Below are positions 48,332-56,663 of a stretch of DNA of 64,000 nt, in pieces. Made by a program: the position numbers and the translations under genes. The first letter of the stretch is position 1. Each line of letters begins with the position of its first letter. This DNA is from Atopobiaceae bacterium (lineage in GTDB: Bacteria > Actinomycetota > Coriobacteriia > Coriobacteriales > Atopobiaceae), in assembly GCA_017533825.1 (NCBI GenBank), contig JAFWIE010000080.1, positions 1 to 64,000 on the forward strand, given 5' to 3'. The notes under the pieces were generated by a model. The model made no database searches, was not told the DNA's origin, and saw only the letters and a program-made list of their open reading frames with translations.

Positions 48332-49222
48332 TCACAGCGTGTTGACGCTATGATGGTGGGCGGTTGCACCGCAGCGCGTGCACTCGTCGTGCCACTCGCC
48401 CACCTCGTAGTCGCGATACTCCCGCACGTTGTTCACGCGTTTCCAATCGTGGTTCTCGGCACCACACGCCGGGCATGTGCAGGGGACAATCGCGTCGCCC
48501 TCGGGAAGCACGACCTCGCCGCAGGCTGTGCAGGCATAGCCGTTGAGCCGTTTGATCGCGAGCTTCTGGTCTCCCCAACCGTTGCGAGCCATGTCCTCAA
48601 GTACGGCTTCGTCACGAATGAGCTCAGTCACGGCCGTCTGCGTGCGCGGGTCGCTGGCCTCACGCGCAATGTCGGCGAGGGTAGCCGGGTCCGTGATGCG
48701 CTCAGGCATCGAGAAGAACGACAAGCTCTCCTTCTCGATCGCCCAACGTTTGAGGATGTCCTGGTCGGTCACGGCCTTTGCCGCGGTCTCACGCAGCACC
48801 TTATCGGCAGTCTCATCCTCCGCGAGCGCCGCGAGCTCTGCTTGACTCGAGATCTCCGCGACCTGCGCCGCTGCCTTTGCGAGACGCTCCGCAAGGACCT
48901 CCTTGTAGCGCTCTCCTGCGAGATACTTTACTCGAGGGTGACGCGCGAAGTTCTTGAGCTCGTACAACATGTCCAGGTCATCGAACTGGGGCACATATTT
49001 CTCGCCCTCCCGAATCCCGAACGAGTATTCGTTCCGCAGCTTCTCGAAGAGCTCTTCCTGCGTGTACTCCGGCTCGGCAGGTGGGGTGGGAGGATTCGGA
49101 TTCTTGGACCGCTCCTTCGTGGATGTGCTCGGCTTCGTCACCGCGGGCTCAGGCACCTCCGTTGCGGGATTATCCAGCTGCTGCCCGTGCCTCTTTCCAA
49201 ACAGCCTTGCGATGAGCCCCAT
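48332..49222 (-). CDS. hypothetical protein with helical repeats and zinc ribbons
   Basis: A 296-residue soluble protein. The N-terminus is basic and followed by a Pro/Lys/Thr-rich linker (10-55). The middle (about 60-215) is alpha-helical with HEAT-like spacing (DPATLADIAREASDPRTQTA and similar). The C-terminus has CxxC pairs, CTACGEVVLP, CTCPACGAEN and CTRCGATAHHH, making one or two zinc ribbons. No family name is evident. The ribbons suggest nucleic acid or protein binding. Confidence 0.55.
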   Translation of the reverse strand: MGLIARLFGKRHGQQLDNPATEVPEPAVTKPSTSTKERSKNPNPPTPPAEPEYTQEELFEKLRNEYSFGIREGEKYVPQFDDLDMLYELKNFARHPRVKYLAGERYKEVLAERLAKAAAQVAEISSQAELAALAEDETADKVLRETAAKAVTDQDILKRWAIEKESLSFFSMPERITDPATLADIAREASDPRTQTAVTELIRDEAVLEDMARNGWGDQKLAIKRLNGYACTACGEVVLPEGDAIVPCTCPACGAENHDWKRVNNVREYRDYEVGEWHDECTRCGATAHHHSVNTL

Positions 49223-49358
49223 GGCGCTGCCCCCTCTTTGGCAGAACGGTCTTACTGCTCATAGTATGACTGATGAGGATTGCCGTCCATACGGCACTCG
49301 TTGGGCGCGCCTAAGGCGTCGTGCGGCGTTGCCGGACGCGGCAGACCCCGCGATGCTC
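49223..49358. other. intergenic region, nothing recognised
   Basis: This is the short gap between the nrdG stop and the zinc-ribbon gene start. It has no clear hairpin or promoter hexamers. Confidence 0.4.
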
Positions 49359-50036
49359 CTAGGCGCGACGAAACTCGTAGTGCTCAAAGAGGTCCGGCAA
49401 ATCGGAGGGCACATCGGAGGGATAGACCGTCTCGTTGGGAAGCGTCCCGGCCGTTCCCACGTGCCGGTACGCCTGCACCGCCCACGTCCGGACACCGCGG
49501 GCCGCGAGGTCGTGCGCGATGGTACTGATGTCCGCCTGCGAGAGCAGGCTGGGGTGCCAGGTGGTGCGCGTCTCGAGCTCCTTGCCTGCGGCGAGCACCG
49601 CATCCAGGCTCTCCCGCGCGCGCTCGCCGGAACCGTACGCCCCCGTCACGCGCTCGTAGGCGTCCCAAGGAGCCTTGACGTCGAGCCCGACCCAGTCCAC
49701 ATAGGGAAGCATCTGGCGAAGCCGCTCGGGATACGCGCCGCAGGTGTGCAAGCCCACCGCGAAGCCCATCTGCCGGACACACCGCGCCACCTCTGGCAGC
49801 GCCTGCTGGACAAGCGGCTCCCCACCAGAGAAGACCACCCCATCGAGCAGGCCCTGCCGCTTGCGCAGGAACTCGAAGAGGTGGTCCTCATTGACGGTCG
49901 CTGAATCAATGCTCCGCAGGATGTAGTTCTGGCAATACGGGCATGCCCACGGACAACCCGCCAGAAACGCCACGCACGCGAGCTTACCGGGCCAGTCGAC
50001 CGTCGAGAAGGGCTCGATGCCCGCTATGCGTAGCAT
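49359..50036 (-). CDS. nrdG: anaerobic ribonucleotide reductase activating protein NrdG
   Basis: A 225-residue radical SAM activase that installs the glycyl radical on class III ribonucleotide reductase. The cluster motif is CPWACPYCQN near residues 29-38 and the glycine motif is FSGGEPLVQ. It lies 14 bases behind the small gene that carries the glycyl-radical loop, so activase and substrate are made together. It is of the longer NrdG2/PFL-activase-like type. Confidence 0.9.
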   Translation of the reverse strand: MLRIAGIEPFSTVDWPGKLACVAFLAGCPWACPYCQNYILRSIDSATVNEDHLFEFLRKRQGLLDGVVFSGGEPLVQQALPEVARCVRQMGFAVGLHTCGAYPERLRQMLPYVDWVGLDVKAPWDAYERVTGAYGSGERARESLDAVLAAGKELETRTTWHPSLLSQADISTIAHDLAARGVRTWAVQAYRHVGTAGTLPNETVYPSDVPSDLPDLFEHYEFRRA

Positions 50037-50050
50037 ACGTCTCTTTGCGC

Positions 50051-50248
50051 CTATGCGCAGCAGGACGTCGGCTCGACGAACTCCACGCGCTCGTGGAACT
50101 CGCCCTTCTTGCCGGTGTTGTAGAACGAGACGGGACGGTAGTACCCCATGACGCGCGTCCAGACCTCGCAGGGCTGGCGCTCCTCATTGGAAAGCTCAAC
50201 GCCGTCGAGGACGACGCCGGTGGACTCGAAGTCGGTCTTGTTAACCAT
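50051..50248 (-). CDS. stand-alone glycyl-radical domain of class III ribonucleotide reductase
   Basis: A 65-residue protein that matches only the extreme C-terminus of NrdD. CEVWTRVMGYYRPVSFYNTG has the R-V-x-G-Y core in which Gly35 would hold the radical, followed by GKKGEFHERVEF, as at NrdD ends. The large NrdD gene upstream lacks this part. The start at 50248 has AGGAGGGG directly upstream, so it is translated on its own. It resembles in concept the free glycyl-radical subunit YfiD/GrcA. It must pair with the large subunit to be active. Confidence 0.75.
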   Translation of the reverse strand: MVNKTDFESTGVVLDGVELSNEERQPCEVWTRVMGYYRPVSFYNTGKKGEFHERVEFVEPTSCCA

Positions 50249-50434
50249 GTCCCCTCCTGTAAAGCATCGTACTTCTAGTTCTTGCGCACCACATCTTACC
50301 TGTATACCATATGTAGTGTCTATACCCATTTTTGTTTCACATCTGGCGGTCATCAAGCGGGCGATCCCATGTCCGTCAGACAGGCGGCGCTGCGTCCGCC
50401 GAGCAGGCGGGGCCGCGCCGATCGCACGCACCAC
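50249..50434. other. gap between the two parts of nrdD
   Basis: 186 bases with a GC-rich half next to nrdD and an AT-rich half next to the small gene. The AT-rich half holds an NrdR-like box and possible promoter hexamers. No in-frame coding links the two parts. Confidence 0.5.
50304..50319. promoter_or_regulatory. possible NrdR box
   Basis: On the minus strand ACACTACATATGGTAT resembles the NrdR consensus (ACACwAtATaTwGTGT) at about 13 of 16 positions. It lies 56 bases before the glycyl-domain gene. NrdR boxes usually occur in pairs and no second box was found, so confidence is low. Confidence 0.3.
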
Positions 50435-52441
50435 CTAGCTGGCAGCACGCTTCGCACGCACCAGCTCCTCGTCGCAAATCGGGCAGTACTCGTGCTCGCC
50501 CGCGATGTAGCCATGCTTCGGGCAGATGGAGAACGTGGGCGTCACCGTGATGTAGGGCAGGCGGAAGTTCTCCAGCGAGCGCTTGACGAGCTGCTTGCAC
50601 GCCTCGGCGGACGACACCCGCTCCCCCATGTAAAGGTGCAGCACCGTGCCGCCGGTGTACTTCTTCTGCAGCTCCTCCTGCTCGCTGAGCGCCAGGAAGG
50701 GGTCGGCCGTGTAGCCCACCGGCAGCTGCGAGGAGTTGGTGTAGTACGGCTCGCCGGGCGTGCCCGCCTGGATGATGTCCGGGTAACGCTTGAGGTCCTC
50801 GCGCGCGAATCGATACGTCGTGCCCTCGGCCGGGGTCGCCTCGAGGTTGTACATGTGGCCGGTCTCCTCCTGGAACTCGACCATCTTCTCGCGCACGTAG
50901 TCAAGCACGCGGATGGCCAGCGCGCGGCCGAAGGGCGTCGTGATGTCGTCCTCGTCGCCCGTGAAGTTGCGAACCATCTCGTTGATGCCATTGACGCCAA
51001 TGGTCGAGAAGTGGTTGCGCAACGTCCCCAGGTAGCGCTTGGTGTAGGGGAAGAGCCCCGCGTCCATGAGGCGCTGGATCTCCTTGCGCTTGAGCTCCAG
51101 CGACACCTTGGCGAGCACGAGCAGATTCTCGAGCTCCTTGAAGAGACCCTGTTCGTCGCCGGGGTGCTTGTATCCCAGACGTGCCATGTTGATGGTGACG
51201 ACGCCGATCGAGCCGGTCTGCTCGGCAGAGCCGAAGAGGCCGTTGCCGCGCTTGAGCAACTCGCGCAGGTCAAGCTGCAGACGGCAGCACATGGAGCGCA
51301 CCATGTGGGGCTCAAGGTCCGAGTTCACGAAGTTCTGGAAGTACGGCAGGCCGTACTTGGCCGTCATCTCGAACATGAGGTCGGCGTTCGGTGAGTCCCA
51401 AGGGAAGTCCTTGGTAATGTTGTAGGTGGGAATGGGGAACGTGAACACGCGCCCGTGCTGGTCTCCCTCGGTCATGACCTCAATGAACGCACGGTTGATC
51501 ATGTCCATCTCGGTCTGGAGGTCGCCATAGGTGAAGTCTGCGGGTTTGCCTCCGATAAGCGGGACCTGATCGCGGATATCCTCCGGGCACGTCCAGTCGA
51601 AGGTGAGGTTCGAGAAGGGCGTCTGGGTGCCCCAGCGGCTGGGAACGTTCATGTTGTACACGAATCCCTGCATCTCCTGCTTGACCTCGTCGTAGGTGAG
51701 GTTGTCCACGCGGACGAACGGAGCGAGGTACGTATCGGTGGAGCTGAACGCCTGCGCACCGGCCCACTCGTTCTGCAGGGTGCCGAGGAAGTTGACCATC
51801 TGCCCCATGGCCGCCGAGAGGTGACGGGGCGGAGCGGATTCGACTTTGTTTGCCACGCCGTTGAAGCCCTCGTTGAGCAAGGTGCGCAGACTCCAGCCCG
51901 CGCAGTAGCCACTGAGCATGTCGAGGTCGTGGATGTGGAAGGATCCAGAGCGGTGGGCTTGGCCGACCTCCGGCGGATAGATGTGACTCAGCCAGTAGTT
52001 GGCGATGACCTTGCCCGAGACGTTGAGGATGAGGCCGCCGAGCGAATAGCCCTGGTTGGCGTTGGCGTTGACGCGCCAGTCGGCACGGCTCAGGTACTCG
52101 TTGACGGAGCTCGTCACGTCGATGTAGGTCTCGCGGTCGCGGCGGGACTGGCGACGCTTCTCGCGGTAGACGATGTAGGCACGCGCCGTCTCGAAGTGGT
52201 TGGCCGTAATCAGCGTCTGCTCGACGATGTCCTGGATTTCCTCCACGGTGGGAGACGCCCCGTCGAAGCGGTGCGCGATGACCTTGCATACCTGACCCGA
52301 GAGGATGGCCGCCTCGTCAGGGCCGAACTCGCCCGTCGCCTCGCCGGCCTTCTCGATGGCCGCGGTGATCTTTGACTGCTTGAAGCTCATGAGCGATCCG
52401 TCACGTTTGATGATGGACGTGGGATACACGATGGGTGACAT
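50435..52441 (-). CDS. nrdD: anaerobic ribonucleoside-triphosphate reductase NrdD, lacking the glycyl-radical end
   Basis: A 668-residue large subunit of class III ribonucleotide reductase, which makes dNTPs from NTPs without oxygen. An ATP-cone (about 8-95) precedes the catalytic barrel. HIHDLDMLSGYCAGW and MCCRLQLDLRELLKRG hold active-site cysteines. The zinc site has C640, C653 and C656. The chain then ends (DEELVRAKRAAS) where intact NrdD would continue into the RVxGY glycine loop. That loop is on the separate 65-residue gene 186 bases downstream. GGAGGAG precedes the ATG. A good promoter lies at 52555-52583. Confidence 0.93.
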   Translation of the reverse strand: MSPIVYPTSIIKRDGSLMSFKQSKITAAIEKAGEATGEFGPDEAAILSGQVCKVIAHRFDGASPTVEEIQDIVEQTLITANHFETARAYIVYREKRRQSRRDRETYIDVTSSVNEYLSRADWRVNANANQGYSLGGLILNVSGKVIANYWLSHIYPPEVGQAHRSGSFHIHDLDMLSGYCAGWSLRTLLNEGFNGVANKVESAPPRHLSAAMGQMVNFLGTLQNEWAGAQAFSSTDTYLAPFVRVDNLTYDEVKQEMQGFVYNMNVPSRWGTQTPFSNLTFDWTCPEDIRDQVPLIGGKPADFTYGDLQTEMDMINRAFIEVMTEGDQHGRVFTFPIPTYNITKDFPWDSPNADLMFEMTAKYGLPYFQNFVNSDLEPHMVRSMCCRLQLDLRELLKRGNGLFGSAEQTGSIGVVTINMARLGYKHPGDEQGLFKELENLLVLAKVSLELKRKEIQRLMDAGLFPYTKRYLGTLRNHFSTIGVNGINEMVRNFTGDEDDITTPFGRALAIRVLDYVREKMVEFQEETGHMYNLEATPAEGTTYRFAREDLKRYPDIIQAGTPGEPYYTNSSQLPVGYTADPFLALSEQEELQKKYTGGTVLHLYMGERVSSAEACKQLVKRSLENFRLPYITVTPTFSICPKHGYIAGEHEYCPICDEELVRAKRAAS

Positions 52442-52554
52442 AGGCTCCTCCTACATCGTCGCCTGCTCTTGAGTTTCAAAATACGTGCGCGCCGGGACAA
52501 GAAAGGCCGTTGTTTGCAAATGCCATCACGCCCCGTCGAGAGTCGCAAGGCAAA

Positions 52555-52583
52555 ACAATAGCCCCAGCGCGCGTGATTTTCAA
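52555..52583 (-). promoter_or_regulatory. promoter of the nrdD operon
   Basis: On the minus strand TTGAAA, an exact 17-base spacer and TATTGT lie about 114 bases before nrdD. Confidence 0.65.
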
Positions 52584-52641
52584 GCATGCACCAAGGTTTC
52601 GCATTGTCCGGTCATTCGCCCAGCGCTTGGTGCGCCATCGG

Positions 52642-52712
52642 GGGAACGGCCCCGCAATTGGGGACGGTCCCGTTCCGACGGGAATCGGTCCCGTTCGGGC
52701 AGGAGTCGGTCA
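52642..52712. repeat. GC-rich repeated/hairpin region after the TauE fusion gene
   Basis: CGGTCCCGTTC occurs at 52665-52675 and 52686-52696 and is mirrored by GGAACG-type segments, so several alternative stems can form. It lies just past the stop of the 52725 gene on the minus strand and may serve as its terminator. Confidence 0.5.
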
Positions 52713-52724
52713 CCTGCGAGCCGC

Positions 52725-54236
52725 TTACAGAAGCGATGCGAGCAGCAGAACGGCAACGACGGCAAGGGGCACCGTGACCGTATCCCACTCGCTCTGCGAG
52801 ACGAGCTCCACCCCCGTCCCCACCACAGCTCCCGCAGCGCAGGCCAGAATCGCCCACCCGAGCGGATACCCACCCAGGAACGCAAGCACAAAGAGTCCCA
52901 CGAGGAACGAGACCGCGAGCATGGCGGCAGAACCTTCCCACGACTTTCTTCCCTCGACCGGCCAGGCCATGACCTTGTGCCGACCAAACGGGATGCCCAC
53001 GAGGGCCGCAGCCGCATCCCCCGTCCCCCACATGAGGATGGCCGCAGCGGCAACGTACGGACTGCCATGCCAGCCCCACACGACGGCCACGACCACGGCA
53101 AACATGCAGAAGAGCATCAACAGGCTCCGCTTTATCTCCCCCGGGGACTTCTGCACGAAGAGCCGCCCGTACCAGCCCCGAGCTTCGAGCGCCGCAAGAA
53201 TCGGATAGGCCGCAACCGCAATGAGCACGGACGTGAGCGCGGCGGCCTGCCAACTCTGCGCAACGAGGAGCATGATGGAGAGGCAGGTAATCGCAACGAC
53301 GTGGAGCAGCTTGCGAAACACAAACGACGGGAGCTTCGTGCGGAATCGCACGAGCAACAACACCAAGAGGCTGGGAACGATGTACAGGACAAGGTTGACC
53401 ACGCATTGCAGCACCTGTGGGATGATCTGTGAATCCACGATGCGCAGCCAGTAGGTGAGCAGGAGCATCGAGGCGCCGAGCACGGTGAGCACCGCACCTG
53501 TCACCAAGCCGATCGTGCGACCGCTCGCGCTATTCGCGAAGCGTGCAGAGACGAGCGAGGACGCCGTCACGACCACGATGCAGAAGAGCATGACCGGCCA
53601 CTTCTCGAAGAGGATGGCAGGATGGATGAAGATGTGGCTCACGGAGGCTATGAGCGCCGTAAAGGTCATGATGAAGGTACTCGTGCCGACGGCGGTCTTG
53701 AGGTCCATCCCAAGGAACGCCGTGAAGACGACGAGCATCATCATCCCGCCGCCCGTGCCCACAAACCCGGTACCGAAGCCTATCGTCAAGCCAAAGAACA
53801 GCGAGATGAGAATGCCGCGCAAATCTAGACGGTCGCCCTTTGCCGTGCGACCGTCGCGACTGGTGTCGGGCATCACGAGAAACCGAATGCCGATGCAGAG
53901 CGTGAGGAACAGGGTGAAGTTCCCCAGCACCACGTTGCCCACCACGAAGGCGGCGTAGCTGCCCACGATGCACATGCTCAGGATGCAGACGAGCATGACC
54001 CATCCGCGCCTCAGGTCGATGTTTCCGTTCTTCGCATACGTGCGCGCCGTCACCGCCGAGCCAAGGATGTCTGACGCAAGGGCGATTGCCGTAGCCTGGT
54101 ACGCGCCCGTCTCGCCACCAAACGAGGGGCAAAGACAGATGAAGATGGGGACCATGACCGTAGCTGCCGAGAGCCCGGCCAAGCCGGTGCCCATCCCAGC
54201 CCCCACGGCCGCCAGCGTATACCAAAGCACTTCCAT
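52725..54236 (-). CDS. fusion of TauE/SafE permease and CTP-transferase/dolichol-kinase-like domain
   Basis: A 503-residue membrane protein with two parts. Residues 1-265 are a TauE/SafE (sulfite/anion exporter) permease with eight or so helices and GTGFVGTGGGMMMLVVF as the conserved half-repeat motif. Residues 270-503 are a second set of helices. They contain FRKLLHVVAI, GTGDAAAALVGIPFGRHKV and VEGRKSWEGSAAM, the hallmarks of the phosphatidate cytidylyltransferase/dolichol kinase/phytol kinase superfamily. TauE proteins normally end near 250-270. I see no stop or frame change between the parts. The fusion suggests lipid-head or polyprenol metabolism tied to anion export. Confidence 0.8.
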   Translation of the reverse strand: MEVLWYTLAAVGAGMGTGLAGLSAATVMVPIFICLCPSFGGETGAYQATAIALASDILGSAVTARTYAKNGNIDLRRGWVMLVCILSMCIVGSYAAFVVGNVVLGNFTLFLTLCIGIRFLVMPDTSRDGRTAKGDRLDLRGILISLFFGLTIGFGTGFVGTGGGMMMLVVFTAFLGMDLKTAVGTSTFIMTFTALIASVSHIFIHPAILFEKWPVMLFCIVVVTASSLVSARFANSASGRTIGLVTGAVLTVLGASMLLLTYWLRIVDSQIIPQVLQCVVNLVLYIVPSLLVLLLVRFRTKLPSFVFRKLLHVVAITCLSIMLLVAQSWQAAALTSVLIAVAAYPILAALEARGWYGRLFVQKSPGEIKRSLLMLFCMFAVVVAVVWGWHGSPYVAAAAILMWGTGDAAAALVGIPFGRHKVMAWPVEGRKSWEGSAAMLAVSFLVGLFVLAFLGGYPLGWAILACAAGAVVGTGVELVSQSEWDTVTVPLAVVAVLLLASLL

Positions 54237-54292
54237 CTCACCCTCCGTGCCCGAGAATTTCTCGAATACCAGACACCATCGTTCAATATAGC

Positions 54293-54298
54293 TATAAT
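54293..54298 (+). promoter_or_regulatory. possible -10 box
   Basis: TATAAT lies 56 bases upstream of ATG 54355, in the divergent gap with the TauE fusion gene. The -35 region is poor. Confidence 0.35.
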
Positions 54299-54354
54299 GC
54301 CATAGGGCAATATTCCAAGGTCTGAGGCAGAGCGCCCCGTTTCAGGTACATCGC

Positions 54355-55089
54355 ATGGGGCCATCGTTCGCAGGCGACACGGGGAAGGGGCCAGAGGTGA
54401 GCGACAGTAAGCCGATGGGGATGCGCATCGGAGAGAGCGTATTCTGCGCAGGATATCTGGCGTTCGCGCTGATAGCGGGCATGGTGCTTGCAGCCCACGA
54501 ATCTGGCGAGGCGGGTGGATTCTGCAGCACCTGCGCAGCCATGGCCCTACTCCTATGCTTCGGTGACGCCTTCCACCTCATCCCCCGCATCCTCATCAAC
54601 CTCCGTGGCGACGCACACAGCGCCCTGCAGAAACAACGGCGTGCCTTCTGGCTTGGACTGGGCAGCCTCATTTCCTCGATCACCATGACGGTGTTCTACG
54701 TGCTGTTGCCTGATGCCATGCGGCAAATGCCTGGCGCGCCGACCGTCGCCGCATCAAGCCTCCAAGTGCTGCACGTCGTGCTTATTGTACTCGCAGTGGT
54801 GCGCATCATACTGTGCCTCCTCCCCCAAAACCGCTGGTTCGACGCACGGGGAGACGCAAGGTGGGGCATGTATCGCAACGTGCCCTTCTTGGCCATGGGC
54901 GCCATCACCATCTGGTATCTGGTGGCGTGGTATGGAGCTTGGCTCATGGCCGTGCTCGTATTCGTAAGCTTCGTCTGCTACCTGCTCGTCGTGCTCCTCG
55001 CGAGGAAATATCCCGCAGTCGGAATGCTGATGATTCCCAAGACCATCTGCTACATCTGGATGATCGCCCTGTTCCTCGCGGCATTGTAA
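54355..55089 (+). CDS. hypothetical membrane protein
   Basis: A protein of up to 244 residues with about seven hydrophobic helices and no recognised family. LLLCFGDAFHLIPRI is a notable helix carrying Asp and His. The start is uncertain. ATG 54355 has a weak AGGT before it. GTG 54397 is better supported, having AAGGGG upstream, and would give 230 residues. It is divergent from the TauE fusion and followed by pepC after 116 bases. Confidence 0.55.
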   Translation: MGPSFAGDTGKGPEVSDSKPMGMRIGESVFCAGYLAFALIAGMVLAAHESGEAGGFCSTCAAMALLLCFGDAFHLIPRILINLRGDAHSALQKQRRAFWLGLGSLISSITMTVFYVLLPDAMRQMPGAPTVAASSLQVLHVVLIVLAVVRIILCLLPQNRWFDARGDARWGMYRNVPFLAMGAITIWYLVAWYGAWLMAVLVFVSFVCYLLVVLLARKYPAVGMLMIPKTICYIWMIALFLAAL

Positions 55090-55205
55090 GGTGCACCCGC
55101 ATTGTAAGGCACACCGGTCCCCCGATTACCACCTATGGTCTCCGAACGACCCTTCGTTTGTGGTACAACTAGCCCAGATGAACCACACTAAAGAAAGGGA
55201 TCCCC

Positions 55206-56558
55206 ATGGAGAACACCCAGTCCGTAACCGCACGGGACATTGCCTGCGCAAGCGAGGCGTTCAATGCGAGCAGGGCCAACCTCGTAGCGCGCAACGCCGT
55301 GACCTCGAACGGCATCCGCAAGGCCGCCCGCGTCCCTGGTGGCGTGGCGCAAAACTCCCTCGACTGGGACGTGGAGGTCACGCAAGGCAAGCGCACCAAC
55401 CAGCGCAGATCGGGGCGTTGCTGGATGTTCGCGAGTCTCAACACGTTCCGCTATCGCACCATAAAGAAGTTCAACCTCAAGAACTTCGAGTTTTCGCAGA
55501 CCTACCCGCTCTTCTTCGACAAGCTCGAGAAGAGCAACTGGTTCCTCGAGAACATCCTCGACACGCTCGACGAGCCGCTGGGTGGACGTCTGGTGTCCTT
55601 CCTGCTGCAAGACCCCATCGGTGATGGCGGCCAATGGGACATGTTCCGCAGCCTCACGAAGAAGTACGGCGTCGTGCCCAAGGAGGCCATGCCCGAGACC
55701 GCTTGCTCCGAGTTCACCCGCGAAATGGACAAGTACCTGACGCGCTACCTGCGCAGCTGTGCAAAGACGCTGCGTCAGGGCCATGCCGCGGGTACCGGCC
55801 TCGACGAGCTACGCGGTCAGAAGCACGACATGATGGACCGTGTCTATGCCCTGCTCGTCACCTGCCTCGGTGAGCCACCCGCGCGCTTCGACGTGCGCCT
55901 GCGCAACAAGGACAACGAGCTCGTGCTTTCCGGCACCTTCACGCCTCAGGAGTTCTTTGCCCAGACCGTCGGCATGGAACTCGACGACTACGTGAGCCTG
56001 ATCAGCGCGCCCACAGCCGACAAGCCCTTCGGTCACACGTACACCGTCTCGCGCCTGGGAAACGTTTATGAGGATGGCGGCGTCCGCTACCTCAACCTGC
56101 CCGCCCAGCGTCTCAAGGAAGTCGCCATCGCGCAGCTGCGCGACGAGCTGCCCGTGTGGTTCGGTTGCGACGTGGACCAGAGCTACCTACGCGAGGAAGG
56201 CATCATGGACCGCGCTGCCCTCGACGTGGACGGGCTCTTTGGCTTTGCCATCGAGTCCTGCATGGACAAGGCCGAGCGTCTTGACTACGGAGAGTCCATG
56301 ATGACCCATGCGATGGTGCTCGAGGGCGTCCGATTCGACGACGAGGGCAACCCCACGTCATGGAAGGTCGAGAACAGCTGGGGCGAGGACCACGCGCGCG
56401 ACGGCTTCAACACGCTCTCGGACCCGTGGTTCGACGAGTACGTGTATCAGGTCGTCGTGGACAAGAAGTATCTGACGGACGAGGAGCGCATCGCCTACGA
56501 GACCGAGAAGCCCATCGTACTGAAGCCTTGGGATCCGATGGGTTCGCTCGCGCGCTAA
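55206..56558 (+). CDS. pepC: aminopeptidase C (bleomycin hydrolase family)
   Basis: A 450-residue papain-type (C1B) cysteine aminopeptidase, a cytoplasmic homohexamer in known members that trims peptides. The catalytic residues are C72 (RCWMFASLN), H368 (MTHAMVLEG) and N390 (VENSWGED). The N-terminus and length match the family. GAAAGGGATCCCC precedes the ATG. It is probably monocistronic. Confidence 0.95.
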   Translation: MENTQSVTARDIACASEAFNASRANLVARNAVTSNGIRKAARVPGGVAQNSLDWDVEVTQGKRTNQRRSGRCWMFASLNTFRYRTIKKFNLKNFEFSQTYPLFFDKLEKSNWFLENILDTLDEPLGGRLVSFLLQDPIGDGGQWDMFRSLTKKYGVVPKEAMPETACSEFTREMDKYLTRYLRSCAKTLRQGHAAGTGLDELRGQKHDMMDRVYALLVTCLGEPPARFDVRLRNKDNELVLSGTFTPQEFFAQTVGMELDDYVSLISAPTADKPFGHTYTVSRLGNVYEDGGVRYLNLPAQRLKEVAIAQLRDELPVWFGCDVDQSYLREEGIMDRAALDVDGLFGFAIESCMDKAERLDYGESMMTHAMVLEGVRFDDEGNPTSWKVENSWGEDHARDGFNTLSDPWFDEYVYQVVVDKKYLTDEERIAYETEKPIVLKPWDPMGSLAR

Positions 56559-56663
56559 GAGGTCTTTGAGTCGTAGATCCTAAGTCATCTTCAATGTAAA
56601 TCAGGTATCTGTGTTTCCACGCATGTGGGGGTACGATTTTCGTCCCGACATTGGAGGTGGCTC

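Noticed and set aside
52442..52724. Possible riboswitch upstream of nrdD
   Set aside because: I looked for cobalamin- or purine-type motifs and found none. The region is explained by a promoter and GC-rich hairpins behind the neighbouring gene.
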